Assembly: GCA_008508345.1 (NCBI GenBank)
Contig: QNGE01001249.1
Location: 104,034 to 168,033 of the forward strand
DNA from: Paragonimus westermani
Lineage: Eukaryota; Platyhelminthes; Trematoda; Plagiorchiida; Troglotrematidae
Length of the DNA: 64,000 nucleotides
Direction of reading: 5' to 3'
The first letter of the stretch is position 1; each line of letters begins with the position of its first letter. The notes under the pieces were generated by a model. The model was not told the origin of the DNA. It made no database searches and saw nothing but the letters and a program-made list of their open reading frames with translations. Both the position numbers and the translations under genes were made by a program. Below, piece after piece: positions 1-11,530 of this stretch.

Positions 1-2
1 CT

Positions 3-86
3 GACCTCTGCGCTCAGAAAAAGTTCGTGCGGACACTCAACCTCCCCTGGCCCACAATCAGTCAGGCCCATGATTCGGAACAGTGA
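3..86 (+). pseudogene. Penelope-like element, C-terminal fragment
   Basis: The frame starting at base 3 reads LCAQKKFVRTLNLPW and stops at 84-86. This resembles the last residues of the other PLE copies in the window (LCVQRQLYVSLRLPW at 43.2 kb, LCIQKQLFVSLTLLW at 46.9 kb, LCAQNRLVKTSNPPW at 52.6 kb). In PLEs of this type the segment follows the GIY-YIG endonuclease at the protein C-terminus. Only the 3' end is inside the window, so the rest of the element, if present, lies to the left. Its state cannot be judged from 28 codons. Confidence 0.6.
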
Positions 87-3000
87 TCACGTAACTGATA
101 ACAAACATGCCTTCCTTAACCTATATTGACCGTTTATCTGACTCACATTAGTCACTGTTTTCATATTTATTGTGTTGTAATTAGCCTGATGATCAAACAC
201 AGAACACAAGTCTCGTTCGCTACTCTGTCGTTCTCATTTGCAATAAGTTAAAACAAATCGGAATCTAAACGGTAAGCAAGTGTTTGCTACAACTTGAATC
301 ACTCCAGTGCTCTGTCATCAATGAAACCTTATTTTGTTGTCAACTTGACAATTCATCGGTTTTTTAATCCGCGTTGTTTTCTTACTTACTACGGATTTTT
401 TCTCACTTTTATCATATCGCTTTTTTTACGTGGCGATAATGTATCTGCCAGTGATGATACGAAGATAGGTTATGTTAGTAACGTTATATTTTCAACAATT
501 TTTCCAGTCTTCATGTAAGGGCTTACTGCTTGTGTAATAATAAACTTTAGCAACATTATTAACATAGTTTGGCGCTCGCAAGGATTATGTTACGTAACAC
601 TAACATTCTGTATATTATTTATGCAAATTTACGCATTTTTGGCTTTCGAATTCTGCCGTGTATAAAGCAAAATGATAATCGATACCGTTTTTACTTACGT
701 TGGACAAACGCATTCAGTAAATTCTGTAGTTGGCTTGTATATCATTTAACACCTCCAGAACGATGTTTTGTGAAAACACACAGATAATTCACAATGAGTA
801 GTACGGTTTAATCATCTTGTTTTAATAAAGTGGTTACGCTTTTCCCAAACTATGAGCATGCTTACCACAAAATATCTCTCGCAGAACTGACTCTCTTTTT
901 TGACATCCACGTAAAAATTTCAAACATATTAATAGCTTCATGGTAAGCATCAATAAAGTATGTTCTTCATCGACTTTGAGTGAATTAAACCAGCAATATG
1001 GCCCGATATCGGTTACATACACACAGCTGTGTTCTCAGCTTATTTGTTTTCTTGCGTCCCAGTTTTAGATTTTAATTGCTTCACCAATAATAGTGTCTCG
1101 GTAAGCTCTCGTTGAGGCAGTTTTTATCGAGTCTAAGCTGAAAGCTCGGTTTTAATTCTTAGTTTTGCGACAGGCCAATTACGGAGAGAAACCTAAGAAT
1201 GATTGCCTCAGGAGTTTTTTGGGCACGCTTAATAATTGTGTTTTGGTGGAACGCGGATAAATGCAAGCAATCAGTTAAACAAAAATAACTTGAAACTACT
1301 ATCAAAGGTAAACAATAGAACATCAGAATGTTACAAAAATCTATGCATACGCATCAGTTGTGCTGTGGAAAAATGCTTTTTCATTCCAGGAATAAAATTC
1401 CTAGACAACAATGAGTTTATTAGTTGTGAATTCTGTGTATTCATTCAGTACCCAGAAAAGTAAATATTTGCCTAGTGTGCTATATTTTCCGTTCATTATT
1501 TCAAGTAAGAAAGAGCCTGCAATAGATATCGATGTTTGCATACTGATGTCCCAATTTGACTTTACGCCTTTCAGTTTCACTAGAATTCACCATTTTCAAA
1601 AACGATCAGAAAAAAATGAGTAAATAATCTTAAAAGACGTCAGCTGGTTTCCGACGCAAATCGTCTCTAGGTTTTTTGATTAATCCGTGAAGCCAAAAAT
1701 ACTTGAACCGATATATCCACTCAATCACATTCTCTACTCGTTGGGCTTACTGTCATTCCAACTTCTATTTATGCTAAATATCTGAGAGTTTCCGTCTCTG
1801 TCATCCAGTCAATAGCGTAACTCAAATGAAAAGTCACCCAAATTTTGCTTTCATCTGAATTGGTTCCTATTATACAACTATTCGTACGTGGCTATTTCCA
1901 CCTTGATAACCTCGCCCTCGTTTTGGCGGAAAACCCGGACTTAGCTCACGTAATTTTAGTGCAGTGCTGAGCTCTCTCAGGTTGTTTTATCGATTTTCTT
2001 CTCCACTGTGCTGTTTCCGATCAACAACGCTCAGGGTGTACCTCCAACAGGTGTCCCTTAGTAACTTATGTCACAATCCTCAAACAATTGATTAGAGGCA
2101 GTTTCTAGGGCAAAGGTGACATTCTTTTTAAATATTTGATAACGGAGCGGAGGTACCTTGCTATCTACTATGACATGTACACAACAGACGCAGACATACT
2201 TGTTCTGAAAGAACAATTACCAAGCAGCTGACCTCAAAGTGTTTGTTTTTCTGCCAAATTGTAAACATAGCATACCAACAGTGCTGCTGCCGACTGTTCG
2301 ACAAAACACCACTTATATTTTGACTCAACATCCATGCAGTAAAAATGAAAAACCGACCTGTTATTACGTACATTTTTAGTGCTTACAGCTAATCGCAGAG
2401 TATTGATCGAGTGAGCTTGAAAGTAGCCGGTGTGCCATCATGAAACCTTTGCTTGATATACACCAAAATATTGATTTAGTGAAAAAAAGAAAAAACACGT
2501 TTCTTCTTATTGTGCAATTGCTGGCAAACACTTGGAGCATTTCCGTAGGTTCTAAATATCGAATGTTTTTCCCTCATTATTCAAAATGCCACTTTTCCCT
2601 CTAATTTCAAAGGTTGTGATAAAAAATACAATCAAATCATTTGTTTTGGATGAGGAAGTACACATCACTTGGAATTGAAATATGACTGGTAGTATAAGAA
2701 GTATATAATTCTACTGTCTTCTTGATATGACAACAGTGTAGTTCTTGCCTCGTTCGACAATGCTATCCAGTTTATTCACACCATAAAGGAGAGTTGCCCA
2801 TGAGGAAGCATTCAGAGAGTGATGACGCTCCATTCTGGTCATTAGATGATTAATGAGAATTTGCGTACATTTTGTCTTATAGATTCAGTTGTTAAATAAA
2901 GAGCACATGTTCTGTGCCAATCAGATGATTTATTGTCATTTGTGTACAAACTGTTGCCTTCCACATGTGAAAGGGACGAAGTCGACTTTTGTACAGAGTC

Positions 3001-6000
3001 ATTCAATTCACACTAATGATAATCGCTGGACAACAGACATTCTATAAATTTTAGATTAACTTCAATAGTTTTACGCACAATCACTATTCTTAAATGCCGA
3101 CTGTTGTACGTATGCAGAAGAAATTCCCAAAGTATCAGAAGCCGAAAAATGCGTGATCTGTAGCTACGATGCCGTTACACACCAGCTCATATCTTTCACA
3201 CACATATATACAGGCAGAACAATTCAAGAACTCGATGCTACTAACGTCCATTACTATAGTTTTGTATAGGAAATTCACTTGTATGTGAAAATTTGGTACC
3301 AATTCTAACTTATGTTGCACCTGGCGAAAGTATTTAGTTCTGTTTTGGAGAAATGATCGACATTACCATCATAACCAGATATCCCGAAAACGTGAGTTTA
3401 GTAGTCATTATGACGCAGTAGACGGAGCTGAGTTTACATAGTGAAGCCTTTGTAATTCTGATGCTAACCATTTCCAATTATGGTGTAAGTCTTTGAACAG
3501 GTTGTGTGGATTTGCGTGTTTGTGGTATTTAGCACTTTAATGATTCTTGATGACAATTAGCACGAATTGTGCATACACATACCGAGCATCGAAACTGCTC
3601 GAACAGATTAAATTTCACATCTGACTAACGCGTGACCACTGTTCCCAATAACTCCAGCTGTGACGGTGTGATAAAAGAGGGAGGTTCAATTTCCCTGAAA
3701 ACACACGCCAGCAAAGCCAGATTTTCTATCGAGCCTTCCATTAGGAGTTCATCTAAACCGATAACTAATATCTCTGATTATCGCTGAGCAATTTAAATAA
3801 GGCAATTGTAGTTGTAGACCTGACTTAAACGCACTGCATTAATATCAAAGGGAAATATACACAGCTAATATGTGATATTCAGCACCAAACTGAATTACAG
3901 TCTTATCATTAAAATTGGCCGAACGGAAAAACCAGATTGTGGATGTTAGATTGTCTTGTATGAAGTGAACACGTATCTCTCCAGTTCCGGCATCGACGTT
4001 AGGTGGCAGTTTAATCAATCAGCTATAGGATATTCATGAAAAATATATATGTGAGAAAACTGGAGTAAATCGCTTTCAATCAAAATGGTAGAAGGCCTAT
4101 GTGAGCTAGTATATGACAACACGTCACACTTCCCAGTTTCCAGAACCGGAGCTGACACTTGTTATGACGTGTTAATTGCCTGTGGCAGATTTGCATGCCC
4201 TCCCGTTCATCATCGGTCGCAACCGAAGATGTAGGTGGTTGGCAGAATTGTTCAATTATTTTCTCATTTTAACAAATTGATTGCAAGTGGTTCGTGGACA
4301 AGTTTTTACATGATTATTACGAAATGTTATCATAGTAACTAGAGCTTACATTTGATTATCTATCGTTAGGCAATGGAGGGCAAATCAAGAATTTTTTCGA
4401 AATAGACTGTTTTCGTGGACTGTTTTGCTACGGTAAATACTCTTCTGATTGAAAGAGTTACGACACAGTAGTGGGTGCAATGCATTAATTGTTGCAGTAT
4501 TTGTAACCTAAATCGACTAAGTATAATTACAAAGATCTTTGTATATTTTTATCTGTAATATTTAAACCACTGATTTTTTACGGCAAAAATATCATACACC
4601 TCATTTTGAGGTTAAAACCGCCAAAAAACGAACGCATTCCCGAATCTCGCTGAGCTGAGAACAGATAAGCTGTCAATTAATATCTGTATGAATAGTTTGC
4701 AAACACCTCCTGTTTGTCATATAAAGGCAGACTGATAATTCGAGAAACGTGAAGCGGATTTTACCGAAACAATAAGTAAGTGGTTCCTAATGCACAAAAA
4801 TGGGACGGAATTGTATGAAGTGATTATATGGTATAATCACATTTGGTAATAATAGTTTTACAACAAAACTTAAAACAAGAGGACAACTGGGCAATGAACT
4901 GAGCGGGAATTCAAGGAGTTTCAAGCGACATGCTGGTGACTGGTGTTGTAAGATAACTACGATACCTCTACAGTCCTCCAGGTGTGGGAACAGCAGAAAC
5001 TGATAGATTACAAACAAGTCTTCCATCAAATAGCATCATACTAACTAATCAAAATCTAAAAAGCACACTTTTGTACGTTTTAGGGTAAAACGCTATAAAA
5101 TAGCTCACACTGATTCAATTTTGATAGACTATTCCTTCAAAGATTGAAACAGCTCCCGCAAAATTGCGTAGTTCGTGAGATTAGTCCATGAAAAATCTAC
5201 GGTATTCCTCGCATACCGCCCATCTGTGTACACATTAATCATTTACAAAAACATAATTAATCGCAGCTGCTCACCAACACAATATGGTCTAACACTAAAA
5301 TTTAGACAAATTACTTTTTCTCAAAATTTCCAACAAACCAACTAAAAAACGAAGTTTTGGTTGAAAATATTGCGTAATTAGCAATTAGCAACAACTTTAC
5401 AACAAGGTCGAAAGTTTCTTATAGCAAAATGTTTGAGACAATTCGTTAACTTCAGGAAAGGTTTGGGTTGACGAAAAACTATCATTAAACACACCAGGCT
5501 AGCCTCAGCTGATGGATTACGACCGCTTCAGCAAACCACAAGAACTTTAGAGCAAAATGACGAAGAAGAATCTGAATGTACAGGTTATTTCGGTTACGCG
5601 ACTAAGTGATTGTCAATGCCAGGAAAAACAGCGTCGTCGGATGTTTGTTCAAACTCACTCATGGTGCTGGCACTGAAAACAATAGACTTCAGTTCCGCTA
5701 TCGTTGATGCTCTCAAGTGGTGAGTGTCCATGCCTTAAATGGAATTCTAACTTTGATCATGGTTGTGTTAGCCGAACACGTGCGGTCAGTGATCTCAAAC
5801 TAACCACGATCGATTTATATCATCTAATCAGGAAATTAGCTAGGAATGTGGATGAGGCATTCCGGTTTCACTTAGTACGAGCTAATTGACAAAGTAGTCA
5901 CTAGAGTTTCTTCTGTATGATTGGCACTGGCGAGGATATGCGTTGCTAATAGATTCGAATGGGAACCAAAGTCATGTGTGTTTTCGTTCGAGGTGGGCTG

Positions 6001-6273
6001 ACTGAAAATTCCGTGAAAATACAAAAACATGTGACTGAAATCGAGCACTGTTCACACTATAGTAATCACGAAACTTATTAAACGACAGTGGTCAGTTAAT
6101 ATTTCCTGACCATAATTTACGACGACCTCAAACAATTTTACTTGTTTGCTATCATCTTCAGAAATTTGTCACACTGATAGTTGGAATCTCATTGGCTAAT
6201 GGGCGAAGCAAAATTGGCTGGAATGAGCTGTGCAAACACATTCATACTTGTATGCCAGATATATAATATCCAG
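87..6273. other. No gene recognised
   Basis: All ORFs here are about 60-80 codons, as expected by chance in AT-rich DNA. None shows a recognisable motif. I see no long tandem repeat, tRNA or RT fragment. Intergenic or intronic sequence is the simplest reading. Confidence 0.5.
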
Positions 6274-6442
6274 CAGGAACGACAACGACACTGGCCGAAG
6301 GTTAACTGAAGAATACCAAGACAGCATGAACCACTTTTTTGTAGATCAGCGTTCAGTATCCCTAGACGGTGACCCTCCTAACAGTTACCGACCTAGGAGA
6401 CATGAAAAGCGGTCACTCTATAGAGGTGGTCGTTGTAGATAG
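6274..6442 (+). CDS. Candidate exon, unidentified
   Basis: A hydrophilic reading frame follows a possible 3' splice site (tatccag at 6267-6273). It contains RRLTEEYQDSMNHFF, then an Asp/Pro/Arg-rich stretch ending in RGGRCR before a TAG. The composition is more protein-like than that of surrounding ORFs. No domain is recognised and no flanking exon is linked to it. It may be a chance ORF. A donor at the GTGG near 6425 could end the exon before the stop. Confidence 0.25.
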
Positions 6443-7167
6443 GGACCGTTGTTCATTGCCGCATTGTCTATGCGGTCAAATATAACTATTGGGATGAGTG
6501 AAGAAGTGAACAGTTAATGCGTCGCCGTGTATTTTCATCAACACCTTATTTACTTTTAATCAAAGAACTGGCAGAAAATTTTGTTCAAATGCATTTTGTC
6601 TGCTAATGCAACCATACTGCCTTAGAGTTCATTAATCATGGGAAACTAATCGACGTACGATTTCAAGATAACTCAAGAGTAGACTAAATAGACATAAGAA
6701 TCTATAAAGAATAAAACCCCGGTAATTTTTACACGCTGTTTTTTGCTTCCATCGCCGGCATTGGCCCTCCTTGATATTCTGTGTACAAACGACATGATTA
6801 TCCAATTATGGGCTGATGAACATTCAGTCTGGCACTCCAAAGGTAGCGTTGAAATTGGGCGATACATGTTTTCGTTACGAATATTTGTGGCAGTCTTGTT
6901 GTTGTATAAGGCAAAGAAATATTGCAAATGTATCATCATTTAGTTGTGGTAACAAAGAGCGATTGAACTTTTAAAAACTATTTAAAAACTATATTTGTGT
7001 TCATTTCGTATGAAAATGGCTGTTCACCAGAGACATCTATAACCACTTGCACATACGGTAATTGTGTAAAATCGGCATTGAAAAAAAAATTAAAAGTTGA
7101 TAAATTTTCTCCAACGAACGCCTTACTATCGGTTGTCCTTATTCGGTTCATCAGTTAGATACAGCCT

Positions 7168-7235
7168 GTTTAGGGATTCAAACCGGCCATCTTCTGCACT
7201 ATACGATGAGGAGTCGATCTGCTCAACCATCCATC
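7168..7235 (-). repeat. tRNA-like SINE head or tRNA pseudogene
   Basis: Read on the minus strand, this holds a D-arm-like GGTTGAGCAGA (7227-7217) and, about 33 bases later, GGTTTGAATCC (7184-7174), one base from the pol III box B consensus GGTTCGAATCC. The order and spacing are those of a tRNA. The acceptor stem does not close, so this is not a functional tRNA gene. A second sequence of similar design lies at 57.24 kb. Both are best read as tRNA-derived SINE heads or tRNA pseudogenes. Confidence 0.4.
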
Positions 7236-7287
7236 CTCCATTGGGTGCCAAAGTTACAATAAGATGAAACGGCTTTTTATATCGATC

Positions 7288-7333
7288 AGTTAGGAGGATG
7301 AGTATTTGATCGGTGGGTTGGGAAAAGTCACTG
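7288..7333 (-). repeat. Inverted PLE tail fragment
   Basis: This segment matches 46.88-46.92 kb in the same plus-strand orientation (shared GGTGGGTT and AAAGTCACT or AAGGTCACT blocks). There it is the sequence just downstream of the stop codon of a minus-strand PLE. Here it is therefore a PLE 3' tail in minus orientation. It directly abuts a plus-strand PLE C-terminus that starts at 7334, giving a snap-back arrangement. Confidence 0.5.
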
Positions 7334-7426
7334 CGGTTTGCTTAGGCTGTCGCAATCAATCGACTGAAGCCGGCCCCGTGTATTCAAAAACAGTTGTTCG
7401 TGAGCTTGACCCTACTCTGGAATTAG
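7334..7426 (+). pseudogene. Penelope-like element, C-terminal fragment
   Basis: The plus frame reads AVAINRLKPAPCIQKQLF, then VSLTLLWN and TAG (7424-7426). It is nearly the same as the 46.9-kb copy (AVDRLKPTLCIQKQLFVSL). A stop codon (TAG) precedes AVAIN, so no longer ORF exists. The RT and GIY-YIG parts are missing. The sequence after the stop diverges from the 46.9-kb tail except for short CCACC-containing blocks. Confidence 0.65.
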
Positions 7427-8899
7427 CGACCTTCCCTAATCCACCCACACACACTCCCTACCTGTTTGGTATATGAAACCGGCTCCTCTTATTGTAAACT
7501 TTGTGCTGAAGAGTCACTACGAACTGTTTTCAACGGCCAGTTTTCGTGTTCTAACGGTTTTGTTCAAACAAAGTTGTGGTTTTTTCATCTAAAACTGCTG
7601 TCTTGACCACACACACTTTTTAATTCGCATAGGTTACTTGTGGATTAAGTAGCACCGACTGTTGCACAGATGAGTTCGGAATAACTTAGGTTTTCAAATT
7701 AGAAGCGGTTATTTAACCTTCAACTGGAATGTCTATTTCACGAGTCTCATATACGACGTCCTCTGAACTATTTGTGAAATGACTTTTGTAGGCAGCCCAT
7801 TAGCATATAGCATTCATGTGCGAATAATGACCTAGAGAGCTTGGTGAAACATTTTTCTCCCTAAGAAAGCAATAGGTATATGCGGCCACAATAATAAGGG
7901 TTGTTCGGACGCCACGTTTTAAAACTGTCGAATTACGCACAGCACGATATAAAACATGCTGTGAGTCATTCGTTTAGCGGTTGCACTCGTATTTTGAAGC
8001 CGGGTTTGGCTACAAGTCAATCATCTATTTGGAATTCATCACTCTGTTTACAGTAATAATGTCCGATAATTAATAGCAAGTAAAAGTCGCAATAACCAAA
8101 ATGCAACACATAAATTGAAACTACTCTACTCTGTTGATCAATAATCCTCTCACAAAGCGCCGAACTTGCACGGGACACAAGCTCATCAGAAGCTGCTATT
8201 GTTTTTGACGCAGATTTGAAAAAAACTGATTAATACGGGAAAACCCACAGAAACCTACAATGAAAAACATGTTTTTCGTCTGCTCACAGCAAACCTAAGC
8301 GTAAAAATTTAAGTTTCGAGGAAAATTGTACAAATATGCGGTAGAAAAATCGCAAAAACTACAAAAAGGAAGTAACCGGATATAACGCTTTGAAATTTTT
8401 GGAATACACTCTAAAATTTACACATCAAAATAAACTTAAAAAGAACATTCTGCTGAAGACAGAAAAATGAAAAATCGCCCTAGTATTTACGCAAAAGTTC
8501 TGCGTAAATCAAGTAGATAAACAACCTCGAAGGAAAATTTAAGTCCCTTAATAGCACAGATATTTGATATGATTTTAGTGTAACGAAAGAGCATCAGAAA
8601 ATACGTGTACGTTACATCGCGATATGAAAGTAGCACGAGAGTTGGACCAGATATACCCTAATTATCTATTTCTGGATATGTTGCAGATATAGGTTATTAG
8701 GTTCACATGTTGATACAGCAGAGCGAAAGTCCCATTTCTGTATTATTGTCTCTGTTCGGTAAAAAAAATTGTGTTGGACGGTCTATGTTCGTAAAGAAAA
8801 AGTGAGTTTAACTAAACCAGAAGCAAATTCAATGAAACTGTTGGGTACAATCATTTTATCAATATACAATGAAACACACTGGAATAACAATCAGTCTGT
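7427..8899. other. No gene recognised
   Basis: Very AT-rich with short A-runs and no ORF with protein-like composition. Nothing can be assigned. Confidence 0.5.
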
Positions 8900-11530
8900 T
8901 ATGAGCAAATGATAACTCTTCAAACTAGAATGAGTTGGGTTTTGGAGTAGTTTTTTCTCCAACATGAGGTGTCTGTGATTCATTGAGAATAGGCTGAATT
9001 CCACCAACCTTTCTGGGTAGGAACGTCTTCCTGAGCCCCATTATTCTTCTATTGCCCCGTCTGTGAACGCTTTCAATAAACGCCACATTTTTTGTAAGGA
9101 CGATCAGCTTGTGTGGGAGAATTCTGGAGGCGAAACCAGTGAGGAACCCTTAAGGGTGGAATATTCCACGAATCCTTCCCAAAAGATTCAGGGTTATCGG
9201 TGTTTTCCAGCCGTGGTAGCACAATTTGTAGACAAACTTAGACTGTCTGCCACATGTTGGCAGGATCAGCTTTTTGTCACCAAGGTAATGGATAGTACAG
9301 TTCTGATGGCGAACGTACATGACTACAACTGTTGGGTTGACCTGTGAATTATTTCCTATGGACCACTGATTTAGGTAGTTTAAATCGTCTTGGAAGTTCA
9401 CCACATCTTTAGGGTACATTGGAACTCGTCAGCTCTTTGCGTTATCGGCGTGGAGAAACACCGACAATTCGACAATGTATCCCGTTCTTCAAAACACAAC
9501 GGATGAACAATAGGGTCTCACTATTGATCTTTGAGAGACGCCGCTGTTTGGTGGAAACCACTCTCACAGCTGACCATTCACCTTGGCGCTGAATTTACGA
9601 CCAGACTCGCAATTCGTTGTCCAGGTGAGTGGGCGCTCATGAAGTTCATAACTACTGAGTTTCTACAACAAGATATAATAATGAACTTTGTTGGAGACCG
9701 TTGGTGAGTCAGGATGGATCAAATCTTTGGCCAATCCTACGTCTGCATCCTTCTTTCAAACATCACGAGCAATCAGCAGATTCGCGACGCATAAAAATTT
9801 CATACGAAAGCCATGTTGCACGTTGGTGATGAATTATATGTCTTTAACCCTAGCCCAGAGAGAGTCCTGTAATAAGTGCTCCATTGCTTTGGAAATCACT
9901 GAAAGTAACGTTACTGGTCAATAGTTTGCCGGGTCGCCTCCGCACCCACCTTTGAATGTAGATGTGACTGTGAGCTGTGTTTAGGCTTGTGATACACGTT
10001 CTGTTCATAAGGAGCGACTGAAAAGTGTTGTAAGTGGTCCCTCTAACTCCGCAGTGCAGCCCCTCAAGACTACAGGGGATATCAAGTTCGGATCGGGTGA
10101 CTTATTGTTTAGTAATTTCTCTGACTTGTGACAATGCCATTTAAAGTGGTTCAGCTAAGTTCCCTTCTGTGCGTTCAAACGTCGCTCCTGATTCGCAGTT
10201 ATGCACACCTACGTACTCTCTATCTAGAGTGTTGTTTGCCCCTGCATGTGTGTTGATAAATCCACCAGAGGTTCGCAATTTCAAAATTTCAACCTAACCT
10301 TTCGTGTGCTGTGACTTCACTGTAGAACTGCCTGGAATTCATCTTCGCGTTGACAGCAAAATTGGCCTTCTCTGATAGCAACCTTGGTGTGATTACACCA
10401 CATGACATACTCAACGGATGCGAGTTAAGTTTGTTCTGTTTGGTACTTGTTCCAGGCTGAACGTTTTGGCTTAAACGAACGTTTGTTTCTATTCCACATG
10501 TGTCTAGGCTTTCTACTAGGCCAAGGACACCCTACTGAGACATGGCTGATAACGGCACCAGAGATTTCCCCAACGACGAGCAGTGACAATCTAGGCTGAG
10601 TGCGCAGGAGGAGCTAGGTCATTCTACTTTGCTAGGCTGTGTCTTCACTCCTGCAAAACTTGTTTTCCGATCACTTCTGGACTCTTAGTTTGGGGAATAT
10701 TCTGTCTATTTCCGTGCAGACAGCTGAATTCGCTTATCCCATGCTCACTACCATCAAGTGGAGCTGTGACAAGTAGATAGCTTGTCATGTCAACCTCGTT
10801 GATAAAATGTAATCAAGACGAGATGTTACTCCACCTGCCTCCTCATATGGCACTGGACATATTGAAATATTTTAGCTCTCATTACTGCCACAAGGAAATC
10901 TACAAAAAGGAAGACGTAATATTGAATAAATGGTTTTTAACGTCCAGCCCCGTATGATTAAAATCTCAAATTATCAACATATGAGCATAGCCTAACGATG
11001 GTATTCTACTAAGATCGTCGTGTAAGACCACATGGGCATTCTTTTGCGCAGAATTCCATCTGTAGATCACAACAACCAAACAAATGAAGTTTTGATTGAA
11101 GTCAACTTCTTGCTAGACTATTTCCGAAACATCCGGTAACGCCCTGTCACGAATACTTGAGGTCTGTTGTTGTAGTACCAAATAGAGAACATTGTTATGC
11201 GGGGGAGAGACAACACACCACCCCCAATTTTTCTTTATAACAGGTCTCCGTGGTGCCTATTATATGTGGGTTTTGCAGGAAAAAGAGGTCAAGAGGCCTC
11301 TCCAGTTTACTGAAGAATGAAGCCGCATTGGTGCAAAAACAGTACCAGCAGGATTTTCACTGCCCACAGAATGCATAACAGATGAATCTACTCCAAAAGT
11401 TTCATCGAGTGAGGAAGACTGAGACCATGTGTTGTAGTGTAACTTGAGGTCACGATCCTTTATGGTTAGTCGGGGTTTGTTGAACCCCCTGAATGAATTT
11501 GGTATCTGGATGAGGGTCATCTGGAGGTAG
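8900..11530 (-). pseudogene. Degenerate CR1/Jockey-type non-LTR retrotransposon
   Basis: Conceptual minus-strand translation, allowing frameshifts and stops, recovers the domains of a non-LTR polyprotein in order. At about 11.3-11.2 kb the segment FFLQNPHIIGTTET resembles the TET motif of the APE endonuclease. At 10.98-10.78 kb a DFN-like segment is followed by VDFLVAVMRAKIFQYVQ and NEVD-like residues. RT block 1 is TFKGGCGGDPANY followed by PVTLLSVISKAMEHLLQ (9.96-9.87 kb), then VQHGFR (9.82 kb). Block 4 is SGVSQRSIVRP in place of SGVPQGSVLGP (9.55-9.51 kb). The catalytic box is HADN in place of YADD (9.45 kb). The thumb reads VVNFQDDLNYLNQWS (from 9.41 kb), and an IESVHRRGNRRIMGLR segment lies near 9.05 kb. 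The copy is dead: stops, frameshifts and a lost catalytic Asp. The 5' boundary and any ORF1 beyond 11.5 kb are not resolved. Confidence 0.75.

Noticed and set aside
9063..9347. Plus-strand ORF of 94 codons.
   Set aside because: It overlaps, in antisense, the RT thumb region of the minus-strand non-LTR element and is its shadow.
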